Below are positions 41,915-49,114 of a DNA stretch of 64,000 nucleotides, in pieces; the stretch's first letter is position 1, and each line of letters begins with the position of its first letter. The notes under the pieces were generated by a model. That model was not told where the DNA came from, ran no database searches, and saw only the letters and a program-made list of their open reading frames with translations. This DNA comes from DASQUK01 sp035641315 (GTDB lineage: Bacteria > Actinomycetota > Acidimicrobiia > Acidimicrobiales > VFJN01), in NCBI GenBank assembly GCA_035641315.1, contig DASQUK010000048.1, positions 1-64,000 on the forward strand, read 5' to 3'. The translations under genes were made by a program, and so were the position numbers.

Positions 41915-43233
41915 CGTCCCGCCGCGGCGACGGCATGGCGGGCGCGTCGCCGGAAGCCCTCGAGCTTCTCGTCGGGCGTGCGCACCCGCGTGCTGCGGGA
42001 CACGGTCGACACGTCGTGCCCGGCGGCACGCCGCCGGAGGGCGCCGACCGTCGCCTCCTCCTTCGGCACGTGGGCGAAGGGGTCGAACGAGTACCACCGC
42101 ATGGCGTTCTCGTGGGTGATCCTGCGGACCTCGTCGTCCGGCGCGGCGTTCGCCGCGAACACGGCGTCCAGCTCCTCGGGTGCGGTCGGCCACATGGAGT
42201 CGCTGTGCGGGTAGTCGGCCTCCCAGGCGATGTTGTCGACGCCGATGCGCGCCCGTAGCTCGACCCCGATCGGATCGCTGATGAAGCAGGTGAGGAAGTG
42301 CTGGCGGAACACCTCGCTCGGCAGCCGCCCGCCGAAGTCCTGCAGCGTCCAGGCGTGGTGCATCTCGAACGTCCGGTCGATGCGGTCGAGGAAGTAGGGA
42401 ATCCACCCGGTTCCGCCCTCGGACAGTGCCACGCGCAGGTCGGGGTAGGTCTTGAGCACCCGTGACCACAGCAGGTCGGCCGCCGCGGACTGGATGTTCA
42501 TCGGCTGCAGCGTGATCATCACGTCCGGGGGCGAGTCGACCGCCGGGATCGTCAGCCGGCCGGACGAGCCGAGGTGGATCGACAGCACCGTGCCGGTGTC
42601 GCAGCACGCCCCCCACACCGGGTCCCAGTACTCGTCGTGGAAGCTCGGATAGCCGAGGGCGGCGGGGTTCTCGGTGAAGCTCAGCGAGTGGCAGCCCTTC
42701 GGCGCGACCCGGCGCACCTCGGCTGCCGTCAGCTCGGCGTCCCAGATCACCGGGACCGCCATGGGGATGAAGCGGCCCGGGTAGGCGCCGCACCACTCGT
42801 CGATGTGCCAGTCGTTGTAGGCGCGCACCAGCGCCAGCGACAGCTCGGGATCGTCGGACGCGAACACCCGCGCCGTGAACGTCGGGAACGACGGGAAGTT
42901 CATCGAGGCGAGCACCCCGCCCGCGTCCATGTCCTTCACCCGCTCGTGGACGTCGTAGCAGCCGGGCCGCACCTCGTCGAGGCTCTGCGGCTCCATGCCG
43001 TACTCCTCCTTGGGGCGGCCGGCGACGGCGTTGAGGGCGGCGGTCTCCATGGCCACGTCGCCGAACGTCCAGACGTCGTTGCCCTCCGGGGTGCGCACGA
43101 GCTTCGGGGCCCGGTCGAGGTACTTGGCGTCGAGGTGGTTGACGAACAGGTCGGGCGGCTCGATCAGGTGGTCGTCGACGCTGACGAGGATGAGGTCATC
43201 TGCTTCCACGACGGGCCCCTCCGAGAACCTCAT
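41911..43233 (-). CDS. amidohydrolase family protein (paralogue of 7457-8758)
   Basis: A 440-residue TIM-barrel amidohydrolase with the same layout as the gene at 7457: VSVDDHLIEPPDLFVNHLDA (metal D-x-H), LNAVAGRPKEEYGMEP, CYDVHERVKDMDAGGVLASM, RAYNDWHIDEWCGAYPGRFI, LSIHLGSSG, LSEGGTGWIPYFLDRID and WEADYPHSDSMWP. The whole-length resemblance indicates duplication. First gene of the four-gene overlapping operon with monooxygenase, CoA-transferase and lyase, so it may open or trim the substrate before CoA activation. Confidence 0.92.
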   Translation of the reverse strand: MRFSEGPVVEADDLILVSVDDHLIEPPDLFVNHLDAKYLDRAPKLVRTPEGNDVWTFGDVAMETAALNAVAGRPKEEYGMEPQSLDEVRPGCYDVHERVKDMDAGGVLASMNFPSFPTFTARVFASDDPELSLALVRAYNDWHIDEWCGAYPGRFIPMAVPVIWDAELTAAEVRRVAPKGCHSLSFTENPAALGYPSFHDEYWDPVWGACCDTGTVLSIHLGSSGRLTIPAVDSPPDVMITLQPMNIQSAAADLLWSRVLKTYPDLRVALSEGGTGWIPYFLDRIDRTFEMHHAWTLQDFGGRLPSEVFRQHFLTCFISDPIGVELRARIGVDNIAWEADYPHSDSMWPTAPEELDAVFAANAAPDDEVRRITHENAMRWYSFDPFAHVPKEEATVGALRRRAAGHDVSTVSRSTRVRTPDEKLEGFRRRARHAVAAAGR

Positions 43234-43240
43234 TTGCAGT

Positions 43241-43246
43241 ATTGTA
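43241..43246 (-). promoter_or_regulatory. -10 box TACAAT of the amidohydrolase operon; leaderless start
   Basis: The complement of 43241-43246 is TACAAT. Seven bases (ACTGCAA) separate it from the ATG at 43233, so transcription would begin at or next to the start codon. No ribosome site is present in that gap. Confidence 0.55.
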
Positions 43247-43290
43247 GAAGGAGGTTAGCAGCCCTGTCACGCAGGCCGAAGGAGCGCACC

Positions 43291-44550
43291 ATGGCCCGTC
43301 ATCGCACCCCGCAGCCGCCCGTTCACGTCCGGAGCGCCCGCATGCTCGACGTGGACAAAGGCGAGCTGGTGGAGCCGGGGGAGCTGCTGATCGAGGGCCA
43401 GCGGATCGTCGCGGTGGCGCCGAGCGCGGTGCCGGAGGACGCGGTCGTGGTCCACCTCGGCGACCTGACGTTGCTTCCGGGGTTGATGGACATGGAGGTG
43501 AACCTGCTGCTGGGCGGGCCCGACCACCGCAGCCCGCTGAACGCGGTCCAGGACGACCCGGCGGTGCGCACGCTGCGGGCGGTGGCCAACGCGCGCCGGA
43601 CCCTGCGGGCGGGGTTCACGACGGTGCGGAACCTGGGGCTGTTCGTCCAGACCGGCGGCCTGCTGCTCGACGTAGCCCTGCGCAAGGCGATCGACCTCGG
43701 CTGGATCGAGGGGCCGCGGGTCGTCCCGGCGGGTCACGCGATCACGCCCACGGGCGGGCACCTCGACCCGACGATGTTCCAGGCGTTCGCCCCGCACGTC
43801 ATGCCGCTGACGGTCGAGGAGGGCATCGCCGACGGCGTCAGCCAGGTGCGCCGCGCCGTGCGGTACCAGATCAAGCACGGGGCGCAGCTGATCAAGGTGT
43901 GCGCGTCCGGCGGCGTGATGTCGCACACGGGCCCCGCCGGCGCTCAGCAGTACTCCGACGACGAGCTGCGCACGATCGCCGACGAGGCCCACCGGGCGGG
44001 GCTGAAGGTGGCGGCCCACGCCCACGGCGACGACGGCATCCGGGCGGCGATCGAAGCGGGCATCGACTGCATCGAGCACGGCTCGCTCATGAGCGATGCG
44101 ACGCTCGACCTGATGATCGAGCGCGGCACGTTCCTGGTGCCGACCACCTACCTCGCAGACGGGATGGACGTCTCGCACGCGGCGCCCGAGCTGCAGGCCA
44201 AGGCGGCGGAGGTGTTCCCACGCGCCAAGGAGACGATCCGCAAGGCGGTCGAGCGCGGGGCGCGCATCGCGTGCGGCACGGACGCGCCGGCCATCCCGCA
44301 CGGTCAGAACGCCAAGGAGCTGCTCGCTCTCGTCGATCGCGGCATGACGCCGCTCCAGGCGATCCGGGCGGCGACCACCGTGTCGGCCGAGCTGATCGAC
44401 GCCGACGACCGCGGCCGCCTCGAGCCCGGCCTCCTCGCCGACGTCATCGCCGTTCCTGGCGATCCCCTGGCGGACATCGGCGTGACCGAGGACGTCCGGT
44501 TCGTGATGAAGGGCGGCGAGGTGTACCGCAACGACTCGGGCGCCGCGTAG
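43291..44550 (+). CDS. imidazolonepropionase-like amidohydrolase with altered first metal motif
   Basis: A 419-residue metal-dependent hydrolase of the HutI/cytosine-deaminase-like amidohydrolase_1 class. The N-terminal beta-sandwich has GELLIEGQRIVAVAP and DLTLLPGLMDMEVNL. The barrel shows FTTVRNLG, QLIKVCASGGVMSH (candidate carboxylated Lys), KVAAHAHGDDGIRAAIEAGI, CIEHGSLMSDATLDLM and ACGTDAPAIPHGQN (catalytic Asp), ending LEPGLLADVIAVPGDPLADI. The canonical D-x-H-x-H at the first strand is replaced by D-M-E-V-N; the other ligands remain. Possibly mononuclear or with changed chemistry. Divergent from the amidohydrolase operon; ATG 43291 follows GAAGGAGC. Confidence 0.9.
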   Translation: MARHRTPQPPVHVRSARMLDVDKGELVEPGELLIEGQRIVAVAPSAVPEDAVVVHLGDLTLLPGLMDMEVNLLLGGPDHRSPLNAVQDDPAVRTLRAVANARRTLRAGFTTVRNLGLFVQTGGLLLDVALRKAIDLGWIEGPRVVPAGHAITPTGGHLDPTMFQAFAPHVMPLTVEEGIADGVSQVRRAVRYQIKHGAQLIKVCASGGVMSHTGPAGAQQYSDDELRTIADEAHRAGLKVAAHAHGDDGIRAAIEAGIDCIEHGSLMSDATLDLMIERGTFLVPTTYLADGMDVSHAAPELQAKAAEVFPRAKETIRKAVERGARIACGTDAPAIPHGQNAKELLALVDRGMTPLQAIRAATTVSAELIDADDRGRLEPGLLADVIAVPGDPLADIGVTEDVRFVMKGGEVYRNDSGAA

Positions 44551-44559
44551 GACCGCGGG

Positions 44560-45267
44560 TCAGGCCGCCGGTCCGGCGCCGATGCCGTGGATCAGGAGCT
44601 CCCACAGGTCCTCGTCGCCACTCCCGTCGCGGATCGACGTGCCGCTGATCGTCGTCGAGAACGCGTTGAAGCTGATGGCCTGGATGAGGATGCCGGCGAT
44701 CCGCCGGTGGGGGAGGTCGGGGCGGATGGCACCGGCCTGCGCCGCCTCGTCGAGCAACTCCTCGAGCAGCGACACGAGCGGAACGTAGGCCCGGGACGCC
44801 TCCTTCGGGTGATCGGTGAGGAGCTGCTGGGCGAAGGCGCCCATTGCGGGGTTTGGGCCCTTCTTCGGGGCGCGACCCTTGGGTGCGGGCCGGCACACCT
44901 GGTAGTACTCGACCGCGAAGCGATGGAGGCGGTCGAGGGGGTCGTCCTCCTTGGCGATGACCTCGCGCAGGTGCTCGGCAGTCGAGCGCACCGACTCCTC
45001 GAACAGCGCGAGCAGGAGCTCGTGCTTCCCGGCGAAGTACTGGTAGAAGCTCCGGAGCGACTGGCCCGACCGCTCGACCACTTCCTGGACGGTGAAGTCC
45101 TTGGTCGACTCGCTGTACATGAACTCGAGCGCCGCGTCGAGGAAGCGCTGCACACGCTTCTCGGCGCGCGACCGAGCCGGGTCGAGCGACCGAGCCACGG
45201 CCAGCTCCCGCCAGCTGCCGGGATGAGCGGTCGCCGCGGCCTCGGCCGCAGGTTCGTTTCGCGCCAT
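44560..45267 (-). CDS. TetR/AcrR family transcriptional regulator
   Basis: A 235-residue TetR protein: RVQRFLDAALEFMYSESTKD, FTVQEVVERSGQSLRSFYQY and FAGKHELLLALFEESVRSTA form the HTH at about 40-85, followed by a helical ligand domain (VPLVSLLEELLDEAAQAGAI, ILIQAISFNAFSTTISG). The S-L-R-S-F-Y-Q-Y-F recognition helix resembles actinobacterial lipid-catabolism regulators. Start ATG 45267 lies six bases after a TACGCT -10 box (leaderless). It is divergent from the oxygenase reductase, whose promoter carries the recurrent palindrome, so it is a candidate for the protein that binds that palindrome. Confidence 0.9.
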   Translation of the reverse strand: MARNEPAAEAAATAHPGSWRELAVARSLDPARSRAEKRVQRFLDAALEFMYSESTKDFTVQEVVERSGQSLRSFYQYFAGKHELLLALFEESVRSTAEHLREVIAKEDDPLDRLHRFAVEYYQVCRPAPKGRAPKKGPNPAMGAFAQQLLTDHPKEASRAYVPLVSLLEELLDEAAQAGAIRPDLPHRRIAGILIQAISFNAFSTTISGTSIRDGSGDEDLWELLIHGIGAGPAA

Positions 45268-45366
45268 GGGCCCAGCGTACTCGGCGGTAACGAAACGCCG
45301 CGCCATTGGAGAGGATCGATCGCGATTTTCAAGAGGGGTGCTTTCGTGCGTCCGCCATGCAGCGCG

Positions 45367-45401
45367 GTTCTCGCAATCCGAGAACAGCGTTCTGCTAGCC
45401 T
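45367..45401 (+). promoter_or_regulatory. operator-like half-sites and -10 box of the oxygenase reductase gene
   Basis: Three half-sites in a row: GTTCTC (45367-45372), GAGAAC (45380-45385) and GTTCTG (45389-45394); the last two form GAGAAC-AGC-GTTCTG. A TAGCCT -10-like box follows at 45396-45401, and the ATG comes six bases later at 45408, indicating a leaderless transcript. Confidence 0.55.
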
Positions 45402-45407
45402 TGTCGC

Positions 45408-46502
45408 ATGGGCGACCTCCCGGCCCGCACTCTCGACGGCGACCACGACGAGGTCCGGCGCGCACACGGCTACCACGTCCTCCAGGTCAAGGAGGTCGTC
45501 CAGGAGACCCACGACACGCGGTCGTTCGTGCTCGACGTCCCCGCTGAGCTGGCCGACACCTTCCGGTACCGGGCGGGTCAGTTCTGCACGTTCCGGGTCC
45601 GCATCGGCGGCGAGCAGCTCCTGCGGTCCTACTCGATGTCGAGCGCTCCGGAGACCGACCGTGACCTCACGGTGACCGTCAAGCGTGTCGAGGGCGGTCT
45701 GGTCTCCAACTGGTTCAACGACGAGGTGGCGGCGGGCGACGTCCTCGAGCTCACCAGGCCGGCCGGCGTCTTCTGCGTGCGCGGCGGCTCCCGCCCTGTG
45801 GTGGCGTTCTGCGGCGGCAGCGGCATCACACCGGTCATGTCGATCGCCAAGAGCGTGCTGGCGACGACGGGCCGGTCCGTGCGGCTGCTCTACGCCAATC
45901 GCGACCGCGCGTCGGTGATCTTCGACGAGGACCTGCGGTCGTTGGGGGCGCGCCATACCCGCCGCCTCGACGTGCGCCACCACTTCGACAGCGACGGCGG
46001 CTTCCTCGACGCGGGCGCCGTCGCCGAGTTCACCGGGTCCGCCGCCCCCGGCCTCGACGCCGACTTCTACATCTGTGGGCCGGGACCGTTCATGCAGCTG
46101 GTCGAGGCGACGCTGCACGACGCCGGTGTCGATCCTGCGCGCATCTCGATCGAGCGCTTCGACGCCGCCGGTGAGCCCGCCGGCACCGTCCCCGCCGCTC
46201 CCGCGGGCGACGACGCCGAGGTGCCCGACTCGGTGACCGTGATCCTCGCCGGCAAGAAGGTCACCATCGGCTACCAGCCGGGCGACACCGTGCTGGAGAC
46301 CGCTCGCCGCGGTGGGCTGCAGGCTCCGTTCTCCTGCGAGGCCGGCAACTGTGCCACCTGCATGGCCATCCTGCGCGAGGGTTCCGCCGCCATGCGGGCC
46401 AACAACGCGCTGACTCCCGACGAGGTGGAGGAAGGGTGGATCCTGACGTGCCAGGCGCTTCCCGAGGGTCGCACCGTCACCGTCGAGTACGAAGCGTTCT
46501 AA
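45408..46502 (+). CDS. ferredoxin--NAD(P)H oxygenase reductase (KshB/HmpX-like)
   Basis: A 364-residue reductase with three modules. FAD domain: FRYRAGQFCTFRV, LLRSYSMSSAP (R-x-Y-S-x-x-S flavin motif). NAD(P) domain: VVAFCGGSGITPVMSIAKSV, ADFYICGPGPFMQLVEATLH. C-terminal plant-type [2Fe-2S]: APFSCEAGNCATCMAILREG with C-x4-C-x2-C, fourth Cys in WILTCQA. This order is that of KshB, the reductase of 3-ketosteroid 9-alpha-hydroxylase, and related oxygenase reductases. It probably serves the Rieske oxygenase at 30513 and perhaps others. TetR-type operator half-sites lie just upstream. Confidence 0.93.
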   Translation: MGDLPARTLDGDHDEVRRAHGYHVLQVKEVVQETHDTRSFVLDVPAELADTFRYRAGQFCTFRVRIGGEQLLRSYSMSSAPETDRDLTVTVKRVEGGLVSNWFNDEVAAGDVLELTRPAGVFCVRGGSRPVVAFCGGSGITPVMSIAKSVLATTGRSVRLLYANRDRASVIFDEDLRSLGARHTRRLDVRHHFDSDGGFLDAGAVAEFTGSAAPGLDADFYICGPGPFMQLVEATLHDAGVDPARISIERFDAAGEPAGTVPAAPAGDDAEVPDSVTVILAGKKVTIGYQPGDTVLETARRGGLQAPFSCEAGNCATCMAILREGSAAMRANNALTPDEVEEGWILTCQALPEGRTVTVEYEAF

Positions 46503-46512
46503 CCCGTCTGGC

Positions 46513-46600
46513 GAGGCAACACGGTCCGGCGGGACGGCCGCGAGGCAATACGGTCCGGGGGCTGGTCCTCATTGCCTCGGGCTGCCGCCAGCGGACTCTA
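46513..46600. repeat. GAGGCAAT inverted-repeat element, third locus
   Basis: GAGGCAAT (46542-46549) pairs with ATTGCCTC (46571-46578), with an outer pair GAGGCAAC (46513-46520) and ATTGGCTC (46600 and a few bases after). CGGTCCGG occurs twice. The 8-bp arms are the same as those of the 94-bp repeats at 21.8 and 23.0 kb. It fills the gap between two convergent genes. Confidence 0.55.
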
Positions 46601-46605
46601 TTGGC

Positions 46606-47370
46606 TCACGTGTTGCGGCCGCCGTTGACGCCGATGACCTGCCCGGTGATGTAGCCGGCATCGTCGGAGACCAGGAACCCGCACGCGGCGGCGATGTCGT
46701 CGGGCCGCCCGGGCCGTCGCACCGGCGTCATCTCGGCGATGCGGTCGACGCTCGTCCCGAGGCGGCCCTCCTCCTCAGACGCCCGGAGCATCGGCGTGTC
46801 GATGAAACCCGGCGGGATGGTGTTCACCGTGATGCCCCTTGGGCCGAACTCGAGCGCCAGCGCCTTGGTGAAGCCGATGAGCCCGGCCTTGGACGACACG
46901 TAGTGCACCATGAACTGCTGCCCGCCCTGCGCGCTCGACGACGAGATGTTCACGATCCGGCCCCAGCCCGCGTCGATCATGTCCGGTAGCACCGCCTGAG
47001 TGCAGTAGAAGGGGCCGTTGAGGTTCACGGCGATGATCCGGTCCCACTCCTCGTCGGTGATCTTCAGGAACGGCGTGAAGCCTGGCAGTCCGGCGTTGTT
47101 GACGAGCACGAGCACCGGTCCGAGCGCGTCCCGCACGCGCTGCACGGCGTCGTTCACCCGCCCGCGGTCGGACACGTCCACGCCGCAGGCGACCGCCTCG
47201 TGGCCCTTCTCGCGCAGCGCGTCGGCCACGGTCTCGGCGGCCGCCTCGTTCAGGTCGAGGATCGCGACGGCGTGCCCGTCCTCGGCCAGCCGTTGGGCGA
47301 TGGCGCGCCCGATCCCGGACCCGGCACCGGTCACGATCGCGGTTCGTCGTGCGCTCATGTGTGCGCTCAT
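46606..47370 (-). CDS. SDR family NAD(P)-dependent oxidoreductase (FabG-like)
   Basis: A 254-residue classical SDR: AIVTGAGSGIGRAIAQRLAE, ILDLNEAAAETVADALREKG (Asp after beta-2, NAD-type), LVNNAGLPGFTPF, NISSSSAQGGQQFMVHYVSS with catalytic Ser and Tyr-x-x-x-Lys, TIPPGFIDTPML and GYITGQVIGVNGGRNT. Probably oxidises a hydroxyacyl-CoA or alcohol in the same pathway as the acyl-CoA ligase. Start ATG 47370 overlaps the ligase stop as ATGA; a second ATG at 47358 is possible. Confidence 0.9.
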   Translation of the reverse strand: MSAHMSARRTAIVTGAGSGIGRAIAQRLAEDGHAVAILDLNEAAAETVADALREKGHEAVACGVDVSDRGRVNDAVQRVRDALGPVLVLVNNAGLPGFTPFLKITDEEWDRIIAVNLNGPFYCTQAVLPDMIDAGWGRIVNISSSSAQGGQQFMVHYVSSKAGLIGFTKALALEFGPRGITVNTIPPGFIDTPMLRASEEEGRLGTSVDRIAEMTPVRRPGRPDDIAAACGFLVSDDAGYITGQVIGVNGGRNT

Positions 47371-49016
47371 GTGACGGTCTCCTCCTGCATGGCAACGAGC
47401 TGCCCGTCCCGGAGCTGCTGGCGCAGCCGGAACTTCTGGATCTTGCCGGACGGCGTGCGGGGGAACTCCCGTACCTCGTAGAGGGACTCCGGCCACTTCT
47501 GGCGGGCCAGCCCGGCGGCGGCGAGGTGCGTGCGCACATCGTCGAGCGTCGTAGCCGGCACCCCGGCACGCACCTGGAACACGGCGGCCGCGTGCTCGCC
47601 GAGGCGTTCGTCGGGTGCGGCGACGACGGCGACCTCGGCGACGCCGTCCATGCGCAGCAGGAGCTCCTCCACCTCCTGGGCGCTGACGTTCTCGCCGCCG
47701 CGGATGATGATGTCCGACACGCGATCGGTGATCGTGAGGTAGCCGTCGTCGTCGAGCACGCCGACGTCGCCCGTCCGGTACCAGCCGTCGTCGTCGAACA
47801 CGGCTGCGGTGAGGTCGGGGTCTGTGTACCCGACGAAGCAGTCGGGGCCCCGGCTCAGGATCTGCCCGTCGGGGTCGAGGCGCACCTCGACGCCCGGCAA
47901 CGGGTGGCCGTCGGTGGTGAGCCGCTTGGTCTCGGGGTCGTCGAGCAGTGACCCGGTGATGGAGGGGTGCTCGGTGCTGCCGTAGGAGCGGAACACCTTG
48001 ATCCCGAGGCGCGTCGCCCGTTCGGTGACCGCGACCGGGACGGTCGACCCGCCGAGCCCGGCGAAGGGCATCAGCGCCAGGTGCTCGTCGCTGAAGTCGG
48101 GATGGTCGAGGAGGCTGGTCAGGAAGTAGGTCGCGCCGCCCCCGACGCTGAGGCCCTCGTCGAGCATCATGCGCAGCACCTCGCCGGGGTCCCAGACGTC
48201 GATCAGGTTGACGGGCCGCGGGCGCAGCAGCGGCACCAGGAACGCGTTGAGCATGCCGATGAAGTGGCCGACCGGTGCTCCGGTGATCTGCGGTGGCCCG
48301 CCGCCGGGGAAGAGATGATCGAGCTGGCGGGTCTCGCAGCCGATCGTGCGGTGCGAGTGCACCACGCCCTTCGGGTCACGCGTCGTGCCGGACGTGAAGG
48401 CGACCAGCGCCGGGGTGTCGGGGTCGACGGCGGCGGGCGCCGGCATGGGTTCGGCGTCGAGCATGGCCTCGAACGGCGTCGCCCCGGCCGGCAGCTTCCC
48501 GGCGGGCGTGGCGCCCGCCACCAACCACAGCGGCTGGGGACGGCGCGACAGCAGGTCCTCGTAGGTGGCCAGGTAGTCGTTGTGGCCGAACCGGTCGGCC
48601 GTCACGATCGCCTCGGGTTCCGTCGCCCGGAGGATGTAGTCGACCTCCTTGGCGCCGTAGAAGTGCACGATCGGGACGACGACGGCTCCCAGGTAGGCGG
48701 CCGCCCAGAACGAGATGCCGGCCTCCACCCAGTTGGGGAGCTGACACGCCACGACGTCGCCCGGCCCGATGCCCCGGGAACGGAGGGCTGCCGCCAGGGA
48801 GCGCGCCGCCCGGTCGACGTCGGCGAACGTGCCCGACCACGGCCGCACCTTGGAGCGCACACGGAACCCCGCGTCGGCCATGCTCCCGAGGCCGTCGGCC
48901 ACCATCGCTCCCAGCGTGGCGTCGTTCCACCAGCCCTCGGCTAGGTAGCGCTGGGCGCGCACCGGCTCGGTTGCACGCAGCTGCCACCTGTCCCGACCGA
49001 CGCTGATCGGTTGCAC
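47367..49016 (-). CDS. AMP-dependent acyl-CoA synthetase/ligase
   Basis: A 549-residue ANL-superfamily ligase: P-loop ALVAFTSGTTRDPKGVVHSH, A4-A5 region VFRSYGSTEHPSITGSLLDD, GWYRTGDVGVLDDDGYLTIT, hinge ITDRVSDIIIRGGENVSAQE and A10 Lys in RTPSGKIQKFRLRQQ. All motifs for adenylation and thioesterification are present; it activates a carboxylic acid to its CoA ester with ATP. GTG start at 49016 behind GGAGGGGCCC. Divergent from a second ligase at 49104, with an operator-like palindrome between them. Confidence 0.93.
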   Translation of the reverse strand: MQPISVGRDRWQLRATEPVRAQRYLAEGWWNDATLGAMVADGLGSMADAGFRVRSKVRPWSGTFADVDRAARSLAAALRSRGIGPGDVVACQLPNWVEAGISFWAAAYLGAVVVPIVHFYGAKEVDYILRATEPEAIVTADRFGHNDYLATYEDLLSRRPQPLWLVAGATPAGKLPAGATPFEAMLDAEPMPAPAAVDPDTPALVAFTSGTTRDPKGVVHSHRTIGCETRQLDHLFPGGGPPQITGAPVGHFIGMLNAFLVPLLRPRPVNLIDVWDPGEVLRMMLDEGLSVGGGATYFLTSLLDHPDFSDEHLALMPFAGLGGSTVPVAVTERATRLGIKVFRSYGSTEHPSITGSLLDDPETKRLTTDGHPLPGVEVRLDPDGQILSRGPDCFVGYTDPDLTAAVFDDDGWYRTGDVGVLDDDGYLTITDRVSDIIIRGGENVSAQEVEELLLRMDGVAEVAVVAAPDERLGEHAAAVFQVRAGVPATTLDDVRTHLAAAGLARQKWPESLYEVREFPRTPSGKIQKFRLRQQLRDGQLVAMQEETVT

Positions 49017-49089
49017 CGGGCCCCTCCTTCCCTTCTCGTGACGCTGTCGCTCGCTCCCCTCGGCTTCCTCGGGGCTGGACGACGTAGTT

Positions 49090-49114
49090 TACAGTAGGAG
49101 AGAATGACGTTCTC
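49090..49114 (+). promoter_or_regulatory. -10 box TACAGT and palindrome GAGAAT-GAC-GTTCTC over the start codon
   Basis: TACAGT at 49090-49095 is eight bases before the ATG at 49104 (leaderless). The palindrome GAGAAT-GAC-GTTCTC (49100-49114) spans the start codon itself, placing a bound repressor across the transcription start. Confidence 0.55.

Noticed and set aside
45367..45394. Assigning the palindromes to KstR or KstR2
   Set aside because: The published-type KstR core has a two-base spacer (AAC-N2-GTT) and KstR2 a CAAG/CTTG core; the sites here have a three-base spacer and different half-sites.
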